Assembly: GCA_964016875.1 (NCBI GenBank)
Contig: OZ024726.1
Coordinates: forward strand, 54,677,325 to 54,741,324
Length of the DNA stretch: 64,000 nucleotides
From: Fallopia convolvulus
Lineage: Eukaryota > Streptophyta > Magnoliopsida > Caryophyllales > Polygonaceae
Reading direction: 5' to 3'
A model generated the notes under the pieces. That model had not been told where the DNA came from, ran no database searches, and saw only the letters and a list, made by a program, of their open reading frames with translations. Position 1 is the stretch's first letter. Every line of letters begins with the position of its first letter. Shown one piece after another: positions 22,303-34,843 of the stretch. The position numbers and the translations under genes were made by a program.

Positions 22303-23208
22303 CACACAACACAACACAACGCCAACCCAGTGTAGATCCGCCTCGGGCAGGGTCTGAGAGGCCAGGATGTAGCCACCCTTCCCTCGACCTAAAGATCGAG
22401 AGGGTGTGTAAGAGAGGCCTAAAGACTTAAAAAAAACTAGGAAAAGATGCCGAGAGAGAGAGAGAGGGGCAGGGGGAGGGAGAGAAAAACGCAGGAGTGC
22501 AGAGTGTGCCCTACTAGCCTGTTGCTACCACTCCTCCACCGTAATCTTCTCCCTCCAAAGATCCCTGCAGCTTGCCAGGTCTACTTAAATATTCAACAAG
22601 TCAAGATCCTGTTTTATAACTTCCTTCCAGCTCTTCTTCGGTCTACCTCTGCCCCTGCAAACATCGTTGAAAGCCATGCCCTCACATCTTCGTATTGGGG
22701 CCTCTGGTGGCCTCCTTTGTATGTGCCCAAACCAGTGCAACCTCGATTCCCTCAGTTTCTCTCCTATACTAGCCACACCAACCTTGTTCCTAATCACCTT
22801 GTTCTGATTCTGTCCAGCCTCGTGTGTCCGCACATCCATCTCAGCATACGCATATATTTCTGCCACCATCAATTTCTGCTCTTGTACCTTCTTGGTGGGC
22901 AAGCATTCCGCCCCGTACAAAATCGCGGATCTAATTATTGACTTATAGAATTTGCCCTTTAGCTTAAGTGGGACATTCTTGTCACATAAAATCCCTGAGG
23001 CGTCCCTCCATTTTTGCCAACCCCTCTGAATCCGATGCTTGATGTCCTCATCTATATCCCCGTCACTTTACAAAATCGATCCTAAGTATTTGAAACTCTC
23101 ATTCTTCAAGATGGGAACACCTCCCAGTTGTACTTCCTCGGTGGACTCATCTACCTCTTCAAACTTAAACTCCACATATATGGTAGACTCATCCGATGCT
23201 TGATGTCC
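22303..23208 (-). mobile_element. 5'-truncated LINE (non-LTR retrotransposon), probably RTE-like
   Basis: A 17-bp duplication ACAGTAGTATATATGGT at 22286-22302 and 23209-23225 bounds the insertion. The minus strand encodes the C-terminal part of a reverse transcriptase: VDESTEEVQLGGVPILK, FKYLGSIL, LYGAECLPTKKVQEQKL, NKVGVASIGEKLRESRLHWF, GHIQRRPPEAPIRRCEG and RGRPKKSWKEVI. A stop interrupts it after FKYLGSIL (about 23068) and a probable frameshift lies near 22850. The 3' end carries a GTTGT-repeat tail instead of poly(A), which suggests the RTE clade. Confidence 0.9.
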
Positions 23209-23225
23209 ACAGTAGTATATATGGT

Positions 23226-23960
23226 ACGATCAACAAATGTATTATGCTACATATGTAAAAAGCCGTATATTTAATCACCAACTATTCAACATTTGCAACC
23301 ACTTTCTACCTTACCCTTCGTATAACTTTAAGAAATAACATCGATATTCAAAGCACGTGTTTAACATCTCTTGTTAGTAACACAAATATTGTCCATTAAA
23401 AACAACAAATATTGGAGATTTTAAGAACATTAAAACAATTAGATTGTTGAATTGTTAAAGAAACAAGGATAAAGGATAGTAAAATGTAATGTTTAAGATT
23501 TAGGGTGATTTGTATAAATAGCTCGCAACTCTCTTATTGTCCTTTCAAAAGAGAATGGGCTAGTATTCTTTATGTATTCAATTGTGTATTGCATTTTATC
23601 TATCTTAATTCTTATCTATCCTATGCTGCTTAATTTTTAAAAGAACAAATTATATATTTTTGGAAAATTTCTTTTAGTGTCCTTTTATTTTTCGACTTTT
23701 TTTTGGCGTCCTAAAAAATTCTTATTCATTTTAGTACCCCTCTACTTTGTACAACTTCTTTTCATAGCCTAAAGTCTAAATAAATCCATTTTCCATCTAT
23801 TTTTACTATTTTTTCATAATTTTTACTCATTTTTGTTAAAAAAAAAAAAAGAGAAAATTCCCCCATTTATACCATTTTTTTTACTGATTTCTGGATAAGA
23901 AAGAATTGAGAGGCACGAATCCAAGATAAGAAAGAATGCCTTTGACTTTGCATCCGTCTC
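23226..23960. other. Intergenic, no gene seen
   Basis: AT-rich, no coding signal. The part after 23690 (AGTGTCCTTTTA, GGCGTCCTAAAA, AGTACCCCTCTA) looks like a decayed repeat with no clear ends. Confidence 0.45.
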
Positions 23961-23965
23961 TTGTG

Positions 23966-24254
23966 ATTAGAGCTGTCAAAAGCTGACCTAACCCGCTAAT
24001 CCGATCCGAACCGCCCGATAATTTTAGGGTCAAGACCCGAAAATTTGAACCTGAAACCCGAAATCAACCGAATCCGATAGAACCCGAAACCTGTTGGGTT
24101 GAAACCTAAAACCCGTTGGGTTGACCGATTTAGTATATTTATGGAATTTTGAAAATTTATTTTAAAAATTATAATATATTTTATTATTAAAATAAATAGA
24201 AATAATAATTTATTTTAAAAAATAGGCGGGCCTCGGCCCGCTTATTTTTTAGTA
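23966..24254. mobile_element. Degenerate hAT-like fragment
   Basis: Begins TAGAGCTGTCAAAAGCTGAC, a start common in plant hAT MITEs, followed by repeated CCGA, CCCGAAA and CCCGTTGGGTTGA units. The right terminus is not found. A similar segment (TTTTAAAAAAATAGGCGGGC) reappears right of the Helitron at about 25213, so the Helitron may have split it. Confidence 0.4.
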
Positions 24255-25146
24255 TCTATAACTATATATTAAAGCTGTCCCTTTTCGAGCCACCAGAACG
24301 ATTCTGACACCACCTCATATTTACAAAATTAATTTTTATTTCTAATATTTTTAACTTTTTCCTATTAAATTCTTCTTTAACTATTTAAATCTATCTTTAA
24401 CATCAAACAAATATTTATTTAGTATAACAATATCTTTTGAAAACTTCCTTATACAAATATTTAAAATTAAAGATAATAAATTTAAAATATTTTTAAATAA
24501 GTATAAATATCTTTTATCTTTGAGCATGATGTCTTTTTACGAATTTATTTATAGATATATTCTTTTTTTATAATAAAAAATTAATGATAAATACTTATAA
24601 TATTTAAAAATAATAAAAATAAGTAATATCTATATCTATATATAATTTTTGTACCTTTTTGAGCCACCAAAACGATTCTAGCCCCACCTCATATTTAAAA
24701 AATTAATTTTTATTTCTATTATTATAACTTCTTTCTATTAAATTCTTTTTAACTATTTAAACTTAGCTCTAACATCAAAAAAATATCTATTTAGTATAAC
24801 AATATTTTTTGAAAGCTTCATTATACAAGTATTTAAAATTAAATTAAGATAAAATATTTTAAAATAAATATAAATATTTTAGCATATATCTTTTGGCGAA
24901 TTTATTTATATATATTTAGTGATTTTCTTTTATAAAAAAATTAATGGTAAATATTTATAATTTTTAAAATTAATAAAAATGGACAATAAAATATTTAATA
25001 AATATGTTGAAATATTTGATAAACTCTAAATTTACGTACATAAAAAATAATAAAATATGAGAAATATAATATTTATTAATATTCTATTTATAATGTTTAT
25101 AAAATATCGAATCGTAGTCGTACATGGTACGACGGGTAAAACTAGT
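24255..25146 (+). mobile_element. Helitron, plus strand, two related units head to tail
   Basis: Starts TCTATAACTATATATTAAAG after an A and ends CTAGT at 25142-25146. A short hairpin TCGTAC-ATG-GTACGA lies about 15 bases before the end. A second copy of the 5' part begins near 24630 (TCTATATCTATATATAATTT, then GAGCCACCAAAACGATTC), repeating the first copy (GAGCCACCAGAACGATTC). The first unit lacks a 3' end of its own, so this is either a tandem insertion or an internal duplication. Confidence 0.68.
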
Positions 25147-26135
25147 ATTTATAGAATCAGGGTACCAAAAGGAATTTCCCTATATTTTTAACGTAGGGTT
25201 AGCTAACTAATTTATTTTAAAAAAATAGGCGGGCCGAGGCCCATTTTTATAAAAATAGCATGGCTTGAATATGACCAATCTTATGTCCGTTTTCTAAAGA
25301 TATTCAGCCCAAACCTGTTTTCTTAGGGGTTAAACGAGCCCGCTATTTGATCATGTCCTTTATCATGTGGTTACAATGGAATTGAACTTAAAAGTGGGCC
25401 TAATATAGGGCCGATTATAACGAAATTGCTAGGTTGAGCCTAACTTTTTTTTTTCAATTCCCTCGGTGATACACTTGTACCAATCAAATCAACCTAACAA
25501 GTCTTGCACTAACCAACTCGACCCGTTAAACAGAATGATAGTAAGGTTTAATTTTTTCACTCAAGTGAAGAGACGGAAATCGGATTGAATCTTGAACTTC
25601 TCAACATCTATTAGGAGGTATTGAATCCATAAAAACAATCAAAACACAAATTTAAACCTCTACTATTAGGTAGGGGCTCTTGTTAAAACTTGAGTGTACA
25701 ATTGACATAAAACCTAGACCTATAGAAAATTAAATGCTATACAAGTTCATATCCACCTATTTATTTTAGGTACCGGTTCTACGACTTCTAGATGAATGTA
25801 AAACCGGTTTTCGAAATTTGTGAAACAACCATTTCCGGATCACAGTCCCATTTTAGTCCAACGAAATTTAATTGATCATGACCAATGAAGAAAAGAGAAT
25901 TAATTGATAGAAATTGGTTGGCGAGAATGAGATCGATCATAAGTTCCAATTTGGTGTCACACTCTTTAAGGCTCATAAAGTCGATATATAGTCTTACCAG
26001 TTTACCAATCAGAAAAAAAAGACTTTCTTTTCTTTTTTCTATTTCATCAAAAAAAGGACCTTTTAGGGACCCCAAATTCGAGTCTTTCTAGTTTCTATCG
26101 CCTTTCTCCCAAAAATTCCGCATCAACCAAAAAAA
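25147..26135. other. Intergenic and MSBP promoter region
   Basis: AT-rich DNA with decayed repeat sequence up to about 25560 and the presumed promoter of the MSBP gene in the last few hundred bases. CT-rich runs at 26020-26110 fit a 5' leader. No clear TATA box. Confidence 0.45.
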
Positions 26136-27425
26136 ATGGCACTCCAACTCTGGGAGACCCTCAAAGAATCCATCACAGTGTACACAGGCCTCTCCCCGGC
26201 CACTTTCTTCACGATTCTCGCCGTTGGATTGGCTTTGTACCATGTAATTTCAGGCCTATTTGGATCAGCTTCTTCTCCAGCTCACCATCAGAGGTCTTTC
26301 GAGGAGCCCATGGAGCCCCTCCCGCCACCTGTCCAGGTCGGCGAAATCTCAGAGGAAGACCTCAAAGTCTATGACGGCTCTGATTCCAGTAAGCCTTTGC
26401 TTATGGCTATTAAGGGCCAGATCTACGATGTCTCTCAGAGCAGGTCTGTTAGGGTTTTTTGGTGGGGTTTTAGTTGGTTTCTCAATTACTTGTGTTTTGA
26501 TTTTTTGATTGGTGTATGTGGTTTAATTAGGTTGTGAATTGTTGACTTGTGCGGAAAATTGATTGAGTTTTGATGTTGGTTTGGAATTGGTACTTTTGAT
26601 ATTTGGATTGATAGTGGTTGCATCTTTGTTATAGGGAAATTGATTGAAATTCTGGTTGTATGTTTGTTTGTAGTGGATTCTTTTGCAGGTCTTTTGGATC
26701 CAAAGTTCCACCATAACCTTTTCTCCTTCTTTTTGCTTATGCTATACCAAATGTTGGTTGTATGTTTGTTTAGGTTGATGTATACTGTTTGATCACCCAT
26801 CAACTGTAGTTGCTCTATAGTGTTAGGCTATTAACTTTTCATTTGTCTCTTACTATTGCAATTTCTAATGTGCATTTATTTGAGTTTGGTGAGCTGAAAA
26901 CACTTGCTTTCATACAAGAGTTCTTCTTTAGTAACCACTTTGTTGAACTGCTTGTTTTATGCTCCATTCATTGTGCAAAAGAATTCATGAACTTTTCGTC
27001 TGATTTTTATGCTGGACGTAGATACATTTACTTGTTCTCTGTCATGAATTCTAAGATTGAAAGGTTTCTGCAATGCTTTTGTTAGGATGTTCTATGGCCC
27101 AGGCGGGCCCTACGCATTGTTCGCTGGGAAGGACGCAAGCAGAGCTCTAGCAAAGATGTCGTTCGAAGAGCAGGATCTAACAGGAGACGTCTCAGGGCTT
27201 GGTCCATTTGAGCTGGACGCGTTGCAGGATTGGGAGTACAAGTTCATGAGCAAATACGTCAAGGTGGGGACAATCAAGAAGCCCGATGAACCCTCTTCTA
27301 GCGTGCCCGCTCCAGCGCCAGAAACTGCTGAGGAAGGTGTTGCATCTGAAAAGCCAGCGGAAGAAGAAGAAGAAGAGCTCAAGGAAGCCGCTGCTGCTGA
27401 CGTCGAGGTGAAGAAAGACGACTGA
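26136..27425 (+). CDS. MSBP: Membrane steroid-binding protein (MAPR, cytochrome b5-like heme/steroid-binding)
   Basis: Two exons, 26136-26443 and 27086-27425, give 215 residues, close to the ~220 of Arabidopsis MSBP1. A 642-bp GT-AG intron splits an Arg codon. The N-terminus has a membrane segment (about residues 20-42, ATFFTILAVGLALYHVISGL). A MAPR/cytochrome b5-like domain follows at about 70-165 (ISEEDLKVYDGSD, LLMAIKGQIYDVSQS, MFYGPGGPYALFAGKDASRA, DWEYKFMSKY). The tail is acidic, Glu/Ala-rich (KPAEEEEEELKEA). Family members bind sterols and heme at the ER and plasma membrane; MSBP1 affects cell elongation and brassinosteroid signalling, and MSBP proteins scaffold P450s of lignin synthesis. 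The start ATG follows a run of A (ACCAAAAAAAATGG). It converges with the GTPase gene downstream. Confidence 0.95.
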
Positions 27426-28056
27426 GGACGATGAATGCTTAGAAATTACAAGCAATATGGGTTATTTCTATGCAGTATGTTAATGGATCTTGTTTAGGCA
27501 TAAGACTGTCATCCTTGATTTAGGATTCCACCTTTACTTATTGAGTGTAAATTGAAATCACTTTGTTGTTTTCTTCATCTTTGGAATAACTTAACTGAGG
27601 TTTGTGAAATGTTAGTCCACAGATGATATGGGTACTGTGATCCGAAAATGATTGACCTACACAAGTGATATCAAGTCCTAAGATGCATGGGAACTTTTTT
27701 ACACTCTTTAAGCTCCAGTTTAAGAAATGAATATCAGCAAACATGGTTTACCAAAAGTAAGCTACTTTGGTCCTAGAACCACAAGATATCAAATTAGTCA
27801 CAAAAAAATGTCTTGAGGCAAAAAATGATAAAGTTTACAAAGTCTCACTTTGGATTGTATTTAAAGAGATACAAATTCTAGATATACCTTTGACCTTTGT
27901 CATCTTATTTTCCATGTCTTTTAGTACACATTACAAATACCAACAATTCACTGATCACTAAGGGGCAAAAATCAATGTATTGTCAAACCTGAACTATATA
28001 CAGGTATTAGACATTCAAGAGCAAAATCAAGCAAGGGTTTTCGGACTTGTATTCTA

Positions 28057-30871
28057 TCAGGGTGCTGGTGTACGGATTCTAAGCAACTCGGACCGTTTGC
28101 TTCTTTCCATGGACTCCACAAGCCAATTCATGCTCTCCTTAATGCCCCTACTGCAGTAGATTTTTCAATAGATTATAAGAACAAATTAATCTTTCCCATC
28201 TCAAACTCAAACTAGATTGCTTTTAGAGTTAGGAGATATTACATACCCATCGTAGCCTGATACAGCTTCAAGCATATACACCCTTTCATCCAGTTTCTTG
28301 AGATCCAGATAGCGAGACACTTCTTCAGCTGTTACTGCTCCAGGAAGATCCTGTAAGTAAAACAAATGATAGTTTCTTTTATATGAGATTATTAGCACCA
28401 TTAGAAGCACAAATACGAACAAACACAGAGGATCGCGTGATTCTACAAGCACAATCTTCACTTTTGCAACTTCAATTTCTAGCTTAATGTATGGTTACTC
28501 AATTTTCACTTGCAACTTCATAAACAAGCAATACATAAAGGCATGCACTGTCAAAAGATGACCCAATCTCATCAGAAAAAAGGAAATTTAGACATTAAAA
28601 TTTTCGGCTTGAGATCTGAAAGGACCAAACCCACTATAAACTGGATCGCCTTACTGTGACGATCAATTGTCTCAAAATTTGTCTCATCACCTATCAAGCA
28701 CTTCTTAGTCATGCCACACAGTCCAACACTGTAACTATGAATCATTTTGCATGACTTCAAGGTAATGGGAAACAGGATGAGAAGTGATTCCAAACAAGTG
28801 TTCCTCGCTGCTCTCCTTGACATCATATTTTGGAAACACAAATAATGCTGTTTTTAAAAACAAAACAAGTTCTAATTCACAGAGACATATTCTAAGCAGT
28901 AATTTCAGTATCTTATAAACTGTGTGAACATTCAATTTGCAAAGATATCTTTTGCAAAGGTGTTTGAACTTTTCTTCCTCTTTCAAGACACCATATTCCT
29001 GCTCAACGCTACAATGAATGACCATTTTACCGGCCTCATTATTATTAAGAGATGGTTGGTGTAGGAATGAAAGTTTGTATCCATGTGATTCAAGAGATAC
29101 AAAGCATCAAGATTTTTTTTCAGATCTTCAAACCGAATAAATTCTCCCAGATCTCAATGTACCTGTTTGTTGGCTAGTATCAATACAGGAGCACCTTGCA
29201 AATCCTGGTGCCGAAGAACCTTTTCTGATGAATAAAATTTATCAGACACAAGGAAAGCAATAACTCAGAACAGCACAAACCTTGAAATATGGTATGGGAT
29301 TAATAAAGTTAGTAAGTTACCAAGTACAGATTTTGACTCTTCAAATCGGGACGGGGTATTAGCATCAACCACATATATCACAGCATGGGCCTCTTCATAA
29401 TATTTCTCCCAGATTGAGCGAAGACCCGCCTATTGGAAAAAATAATTTCTCATCAGCAACAGAGAAAGGGAACAAATCCTTGTGACTCGGTGTTCAAAGT
29501 TATAACTCTGCATATGCTAAGCAACAACACTCTTGCATTTTTCAGATCTTTCAAACTTCTGATCCTAATTCAACCTACAAAGATAAGCTTCTCAGCACCT
29601 CACAGCAGATGGGGACAATACTCAATAACTTTAAACGATCATTTGAAAAACTATTGCTAAAAATCCATGCTACAAACTTGATAAATGTGGAGATTTAATA
29701 TCTATAAAGAATATGACATCAGCCAGGAGCAGGTGCTACAGAGGAATGAAAATAAAATGTTTAGATAAGCAGATTTTTTCTTCTACTATTTTATTTGAAC
29801 AAAATCAATTGTCAAAGTTAAAAGCACCAGGAAATTCTATACTGATGCATGGTTGGATAAAATAGCATCAACATCATACGCCCATTAAAGTCCCGCAGCA
29901 GCAGGATCTGGGGGGTCAAGATGGGGGCACCCATACCATGATCAGGAGAATGCACCCGATAGACCCAAGGAAAACATTATATGCTTACCTGTCCTCCCAA
30001 GTCCCAGAACACAAGTTTTGAATTTGCAACTTCAATCCGACCAATATTGAGTCCCACAGTTGGAACAATTCGATCATGAGGGAGACCTTCCAGTTTCAAG
30101 TACAGTTCTTTTAACTTCTCCAATAAGGTCTAAAGAATAAATATTTGAAATGGTTAGCTAACTGATGATCTGCCTTTATATGCACTATACATTCAATAGA
30201 TTAGAAGATAAAAAATCATCTGTGTAGGAAATCGAAAACCTGTTTTGCATACATGAATTTTGATATAATTTAGGGCTTGTTTGGATCGCACCTTAAAATG
30301 CATTATCTTGCATTACAATGCAGGATATAAAGCAAAATTTTATAATACAAGATAATGCATTTTTGCCCTATTCCACATAAAAAATGTAGAACGTTGTTGC
30401 AATCCAGTTATCTTGTACAGTATTGTAGAATAAATCAATCCATTTACATCAGTATCAATAATTTTATTTTTTTATTTATATATTCTTAATACAATTTGTT
30501 AACAAGTGAATCTAGCTAATAAAATTATAATCAAACGAAAAATAAACTTTGCAGAATTCAACACCCACTATCCTTGGTGATCTTTCATCTAAGCCCGTTT
30601 TTATTTATACATATACAATTGTCTACACAAGCAAGTTCATAAGCGCAACAGATCAGAATAGGTTGACATCTAAAGAATGCAATGCAGACAAACTTTGCCG
30701 GTTTGACAGTAAATTTATGAAATTTTAACATACAATCCAAGTGAGAGGCAGCTAAACAGAATGAGTGAGGAGGTTTACCGTTTTTCCAGCCTTGTCAATT
30801 CCAAGTATAAGAACATGAAACTCAGTCTTACTGGACATATACTTCCAAAGACCATACATCAATGAGAACAT
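28057..30871 (-). CDS. ARFRP1: ARF-related small GTPase (ARFRP1 / ARLB1 type)
   Basis: Six exons on the minus strand: 30871-30779, 30129-29989, 29429-29321, 29224-29163, 28350-28247, 28150-28057, total 603 bp, 200 residues. P-loop GIDKAGKT, switch I region RIVPTVGLNIG, switch II WDLGGQ, and NKQD split by the fourth intron (LILANKQ, then DLPG). It starts MFSLMYGLWKYM, so it lacks the Gly-2 used for ARF myristoylation, as in ARFRP1. ARFRP1 acts at the trans-Golgi in membrane traffic, upstream of ARL1 in animals and yeast. Exon 6 fits only with the acceptor CAG at 28153-28151, giving YDGRGIKES as in relatives. A 5'UTR intron is likely (donor near 31216, acceptor near 30968). The 649-bp second-exon intron holds a MITE-like sequence at 30273. 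Confidence 0.94.
30273..30390. mobile_element. MITE-like sequence in the ARFRP1 intron
   Basis: Starts AGGGCTTGTTTGGATCGCAC, a Tourist/hAT-like beginning, and contains inverted copies of GCATTATCTTG / CAAGATAATGC. Related sequence occurs at about 38374-38510. The right end and target duplication are not clear. Confidence 0.4.
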
Positions 30872-31369
30872 CTTGACCTCCTCGTCTCTTTCTTGCTTAA
30901 GGCTTTTCCACCAGTGGTATGGCACAAATCTATAAGATCTCTAGTGAAGTTCAATATTAGGGCTCTATAAACACAAACAAAAACCTTGTTAATAAAGACA
31001 GCACAAGAAGCCTGATTAACACCTTTCTAATACAAATATGTCTCATGAAATATAAACAGTAATATGAATATGATCACAGAGAGCAATTCCTCAAGGATAA
31101 AAAGACGAGATTCTCAATGCTAGAATCATTGAGAATCTCGATTATTGAAGAGAAGGGAAGGGCCAGATCGACCAGTACAAGAAGAAAAACAGACGAGCTG
31201 AAATCTGTCAGTTACCTAAAAATTGAAAGGAAGAGAATGCGAAGAGCTCTGATCTCACGTGCTTTTAACAGATGCTGGAAGAAGAGATGAGATGAAGAGA
31301 GATCGGTTGTATTACAGTAAAGTTCGATCCCTCTCTCTTTCCCCTTCAAAGTCCGAAGACGACGAACAT

Positions 31370-32125
31370 AACACCCTCTTTCTTACAAAATTTGGGTTGT
31401 GGGTTGTAATTGGGCTACCTTAAATGGGCCTTGACACTTTTGATGGGCCCTACTCAATTAAGACCACCCTCTCTCTACCAAATTTATTTTGCATGTATAA
31501 TTTAATTCAAATATATCGTACTATCTACCTTAATACAACCTTAATACACTCTAAAATAAAAATCATCTTTCTTAACTTGATATAATTTTAATAAATTAAC
31601 TTTAAAATATTATTGTAATAAATATATTAATAAATTATATTATACTTGCTAGACTCTATCTAATTATCTTTAATTTATAATATTATATTGTATTTATTTT
31701 TTTATATAACAAGAGAGCAATTTATACTTTATAATAATTATTATATTAGTAATTTTCATATTTATAAATATTATTCTATTATCTATTTAAACGTACATAT
31801 AGACATCTTAATTAAACCCATTAAATAAAAAAATAATGTGTCACATACACTGATACACATCCTGATCCTTGTTAACATCTAGAATTATGCAATATTTTTT
31901 CTCACTTTTTTGGTAAACAAAATTTAAGGTAAGGGGATGGCACCCCAGTCCAAGGATAGGATTTCTGTCTTGCTCCACTAGGCCAAGCCCTTAGAGGTTA
32001 TATTTTTTCTCACTAAAGGTGAAGAAATTAAAAAACTGGTAATTATTATTTTAATATTAAATTAAACAAAAGAAAATAGAAATAATAATTTTAACAATGA
32101 CATATGCAAGCACGAACACGTAGAA
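31370..32125. promoter_or_regulatory. Shared upstream region between ARFRP1 and inhibitor-2 genes
   Basis: The two genes diverge from this stretch of about 0.8 kb. It is AT-rich and includes the short SINE at 31917-32000. An AAACCCTAA telobox-like motif lies just outside at about 32301 in the inhibitor-2 leader. No convincing TATA box was found for either gene. Confidence 0.45.
31917..32000 (-). mobile_element. Very short SINE-like insertion with 15-bp target duplication
   Basis: The duplication ATATTTTTTCTCACT lies at 31902-31916 and 32001-32015. The minus strand contains an A-box-like TGGCCTAGTGG (31985-31975) near its 5' side and ends ACCAAAA. A clear B box is missing, so it may be a truncated tRNA-derived SINE. 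Confidence 0.6.
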
Positions 32126-33070
32126 ATGTCAGCCAATTCAATTACAACGAAAATTTCCCTATTCTCATTTCAGCGACAGAGGCAGAACAATCCAAGAGTA
32201 GAATTTCGGGGTAAGGCTTTCTGCGATCTTCGATTCAATATGTTCACAGTTCAATATTTCTCGTTGTTGCACCCCCCTCTATTGAACCTTTGCAACCTGA
32301 AACCCTAATTTCATTTTTTTGTTGGAAGAAAGATAGGGTTTTTGCTTCGTATGGTTTCTAGTTTTCTGCGATCTCAGATGAATGATTGATTCTATTGAAA
32401 TAAATTCGTTATACAAGCAGCCGATTTCATGTATTAGTTGAATGATTAGTTGAATTATCCCACCCCAAATATCCGATGATAATTCTATTGCCAAAAGTGC
32501 ATGGCCACGGATCCTTATTTCTGCGTTTTGTTTTTGATGTTCACCCGCCATAGATGTGTGGAATGAAATTCCGACGAAACCTAATCTTGTCTAGGGCCTT
32601 AAAACCTCATTGATGTACGGGGCTTTTGAATCTTTTGAGCGCATGAAACTTTTTTGGTTTGTCCTGTTGAATCAATTGTCTGAATTTTACATATTTCCAA
32701 TCCATAATGTTGATTATATGTTTCCATGATGAGTATATTTATGGAAATTCTGTGTTAATTATATTCCTTCCTTACAAGCATTTCACAAGTACAACTTGTT
32801 AAGGGCTCTATTTTTTAAGACTTGCCTTATGAGGCTGATTATTGTTTGTTGTGGCTTTGTTCCGTCATTTACTTTCTCATGTAACTCTGTGGCATTGTTC
32901 ACTTGGTCCTTGTTACTTTGCTACCTTGATAGTAGTTTGTATATCTGCTTATTACAGGGAGTATCTAGGCTATCCCTGAGTAAGTCAAAACATCCGTTTC
33001 TCATTTCTGAAGTAGACCGTTACGTCAGATTCCTCTGTCCGTTTGGAGGATAAAACACCCGGGAAACAAC

Positions 33071-34843
33071 ATGAAGTAAGTCAATTCGTTTTATGTCTAT
33101 CTTTGAGCAAGCTGCAATTCTATTTATGGTGCTTAGTTCGAAAGATTTGCATCTATCATACTCTTAAATATTAGAAAACTGGTACTTATAAAGCTATGGC
33201 CTTGTGAAATGAATATAACTTTGATTGATAACCTGCGGAATTTGATTCCATCCAACCTTGAGTTGATGGGCTCGGCACTTTAACATCCACATTTCATTAA
33301 TTTAATTGCAAAAAATTTCCTCCATTTTCGGTTTGCTGAAAATGCCAATTGTGTGAACAGGGTTGAGAATCCTCCATCCTTTTTACATGTTGAGCCATCT
33401 TTTCATTTGTATTTTGTTTTTCACCCAAGTGGCCTTTTACCTACTTTCACCAGGAAGAAGACCCTTTATTGCTTGATGAATGTCTTCCCTGCACTAACAA
33501 ACATACGACTTTCATGTTTGTCATCCTTATTAGTTATTATTATATTTTTTTATGTAGGAAGAAGGGACATATAAAGTGGGATGAGAGCAATTTAGGTGAA
33601 ATTGAAAGAAACAAACCAGTGAGGCAGAAGATCACAGAGCCAAAGACTCCTTATCATCCAATGGTTGATGATGATGGTATGCTGTTTTAACTCTTACCAA
33701 AGCTCTACGTAGTTATTACTCTTCTATGGTAATTTTATGCACATTTAACCACTTGAGAGTGTGTTTGATAGTTTATGTTTCAGCTGTTTTTCAACTTTTA
33801 GTGTGGTACGATCTGGGCTAACTGTGATGGCTTTGATTGCCATTAATTATAATGTTACAATTAAGAAGATGTGGACCTGCACTATGTTAAAATTTATGTA
33901 GCCTCTATCCTTGTTGCCTTGGAATATCTTACTATGCATGCTATTCACTGAACATTAGAAAAGAAAATTTGAAAAGATAGTTGTGATTAAGCCTTATCTC
34001 ACACTATCCTGGGTTCCTGTTGATATCTTAGGTTCACTGTCTCCTGTACGATGTGTTTTCGACGAGTGCATTGCTGATGTTCAGCATGCTGAAGCAATAC
34101 GTAATGCCTTGAGTGATGTAGCTTCTTCTAGCACAAAGCAAACACATGGTTGGACATCTGATGAAGATGAGTATGATGATGCTATGGAGGAGGATGAAGG
34201 TAAATTCCAATTTTGTCTTGCTTTGAATCATTGGCAAAATGTTTGGTGTTTCTTCTGCTTTTTCTAATAACCTGCTAAGTCATTGTTTGCATTATAGCAG
34301 TTGTCTTAGTTGGGCATCTGTGATGGATTTTCTGTTTCACTTATCGGTCATTTCTTTTTCATTATCACTAACTCTTATTTGGACGGCAAGATGCCATAGA
34401 TGTAAATTGGCTATTGAGAAGAGTTTTGCAGAAAATGTTTTGATTGCAGATTCACTTGTTTGTGACTTCATTGGTTCTGTATGTGTCATGATCTTAATTA
34501 TAGATTGTTATCACATTCTTCTGGTGAGATTGAATATGAATTTGGTTCAGAGCCACCTGAGCTTGCAAAACTCTAAACCCTTGTTTTTCGTTTTGGTGAT
34601 TATGAAGATTCCGAATCAGGTAAGAGCAAGAGCTTCAAAGAACAGAGGCGAGCACACTATGACGAGTTTCGTAAAGTGAAAGAACTGAGGAGGAACAGCT
34701 TCAAGGATTCAATATCTGATGAGGAAGATCACGTCCCAATTCCAGAGCAAAGCGGATCAGAGCCTTCTTCTTCATTGACTACTGGTGTCAAGGAAATCGA
34801 CATCAATGAACGCTACCAATCTCCTTCAGCAAACGGAGTTTGA
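33071..34843 (+). CDS. I-2: Protein phosphatase 1 inhibitor-2 (IPP-2/GLC8 family)
   Basis: Four coding exons, 33071-33075 (only ATGAA), 33558-33676, 34032-34199 and 34608-34843, total 528 bp, 175 residues. Visible family motifs: an N-terminal basic segment KKKGHIKWDE, the conserved ITEPKTPYHPMVDDDG, an acidic Ser/Glu/Asp stretch (SDEDEYDDAMEEDED), and EQRRAHYDEFRKVKELR, which corresponds to the HYNE-type segment that blocks the PP1 active site. Inhibitor-2 binds and regulates type-1 protein phosphatase. The last acceptor (TATGAAG, 34607) is chosen because it alone restores frame into SGKSKSFKEQRR. A 5'UTR of several hundred bases, probably with an intron, lies at 32126-33070. The C-terminus is Ser-rich and poorly conserved. 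The tiny first exon is the least certain part. Confidence 0.9.

Noticed and set aside
22447..22941. 164-codon plus-strand frame
   Set aside because: Exact shadow of the LINE reverse transcriptase on the minus strand.
25788..26091. Frames upstream of MSBP on both strands
   Set aside because: No recognisable protein; they overlap the likely MSBP promoter and leader.
34239..34679. 146-codon frame in the inhibitor-2 gene
   Set aside because: Intron read-through in a frame different from the one encoding the conserved HYDEF segment.
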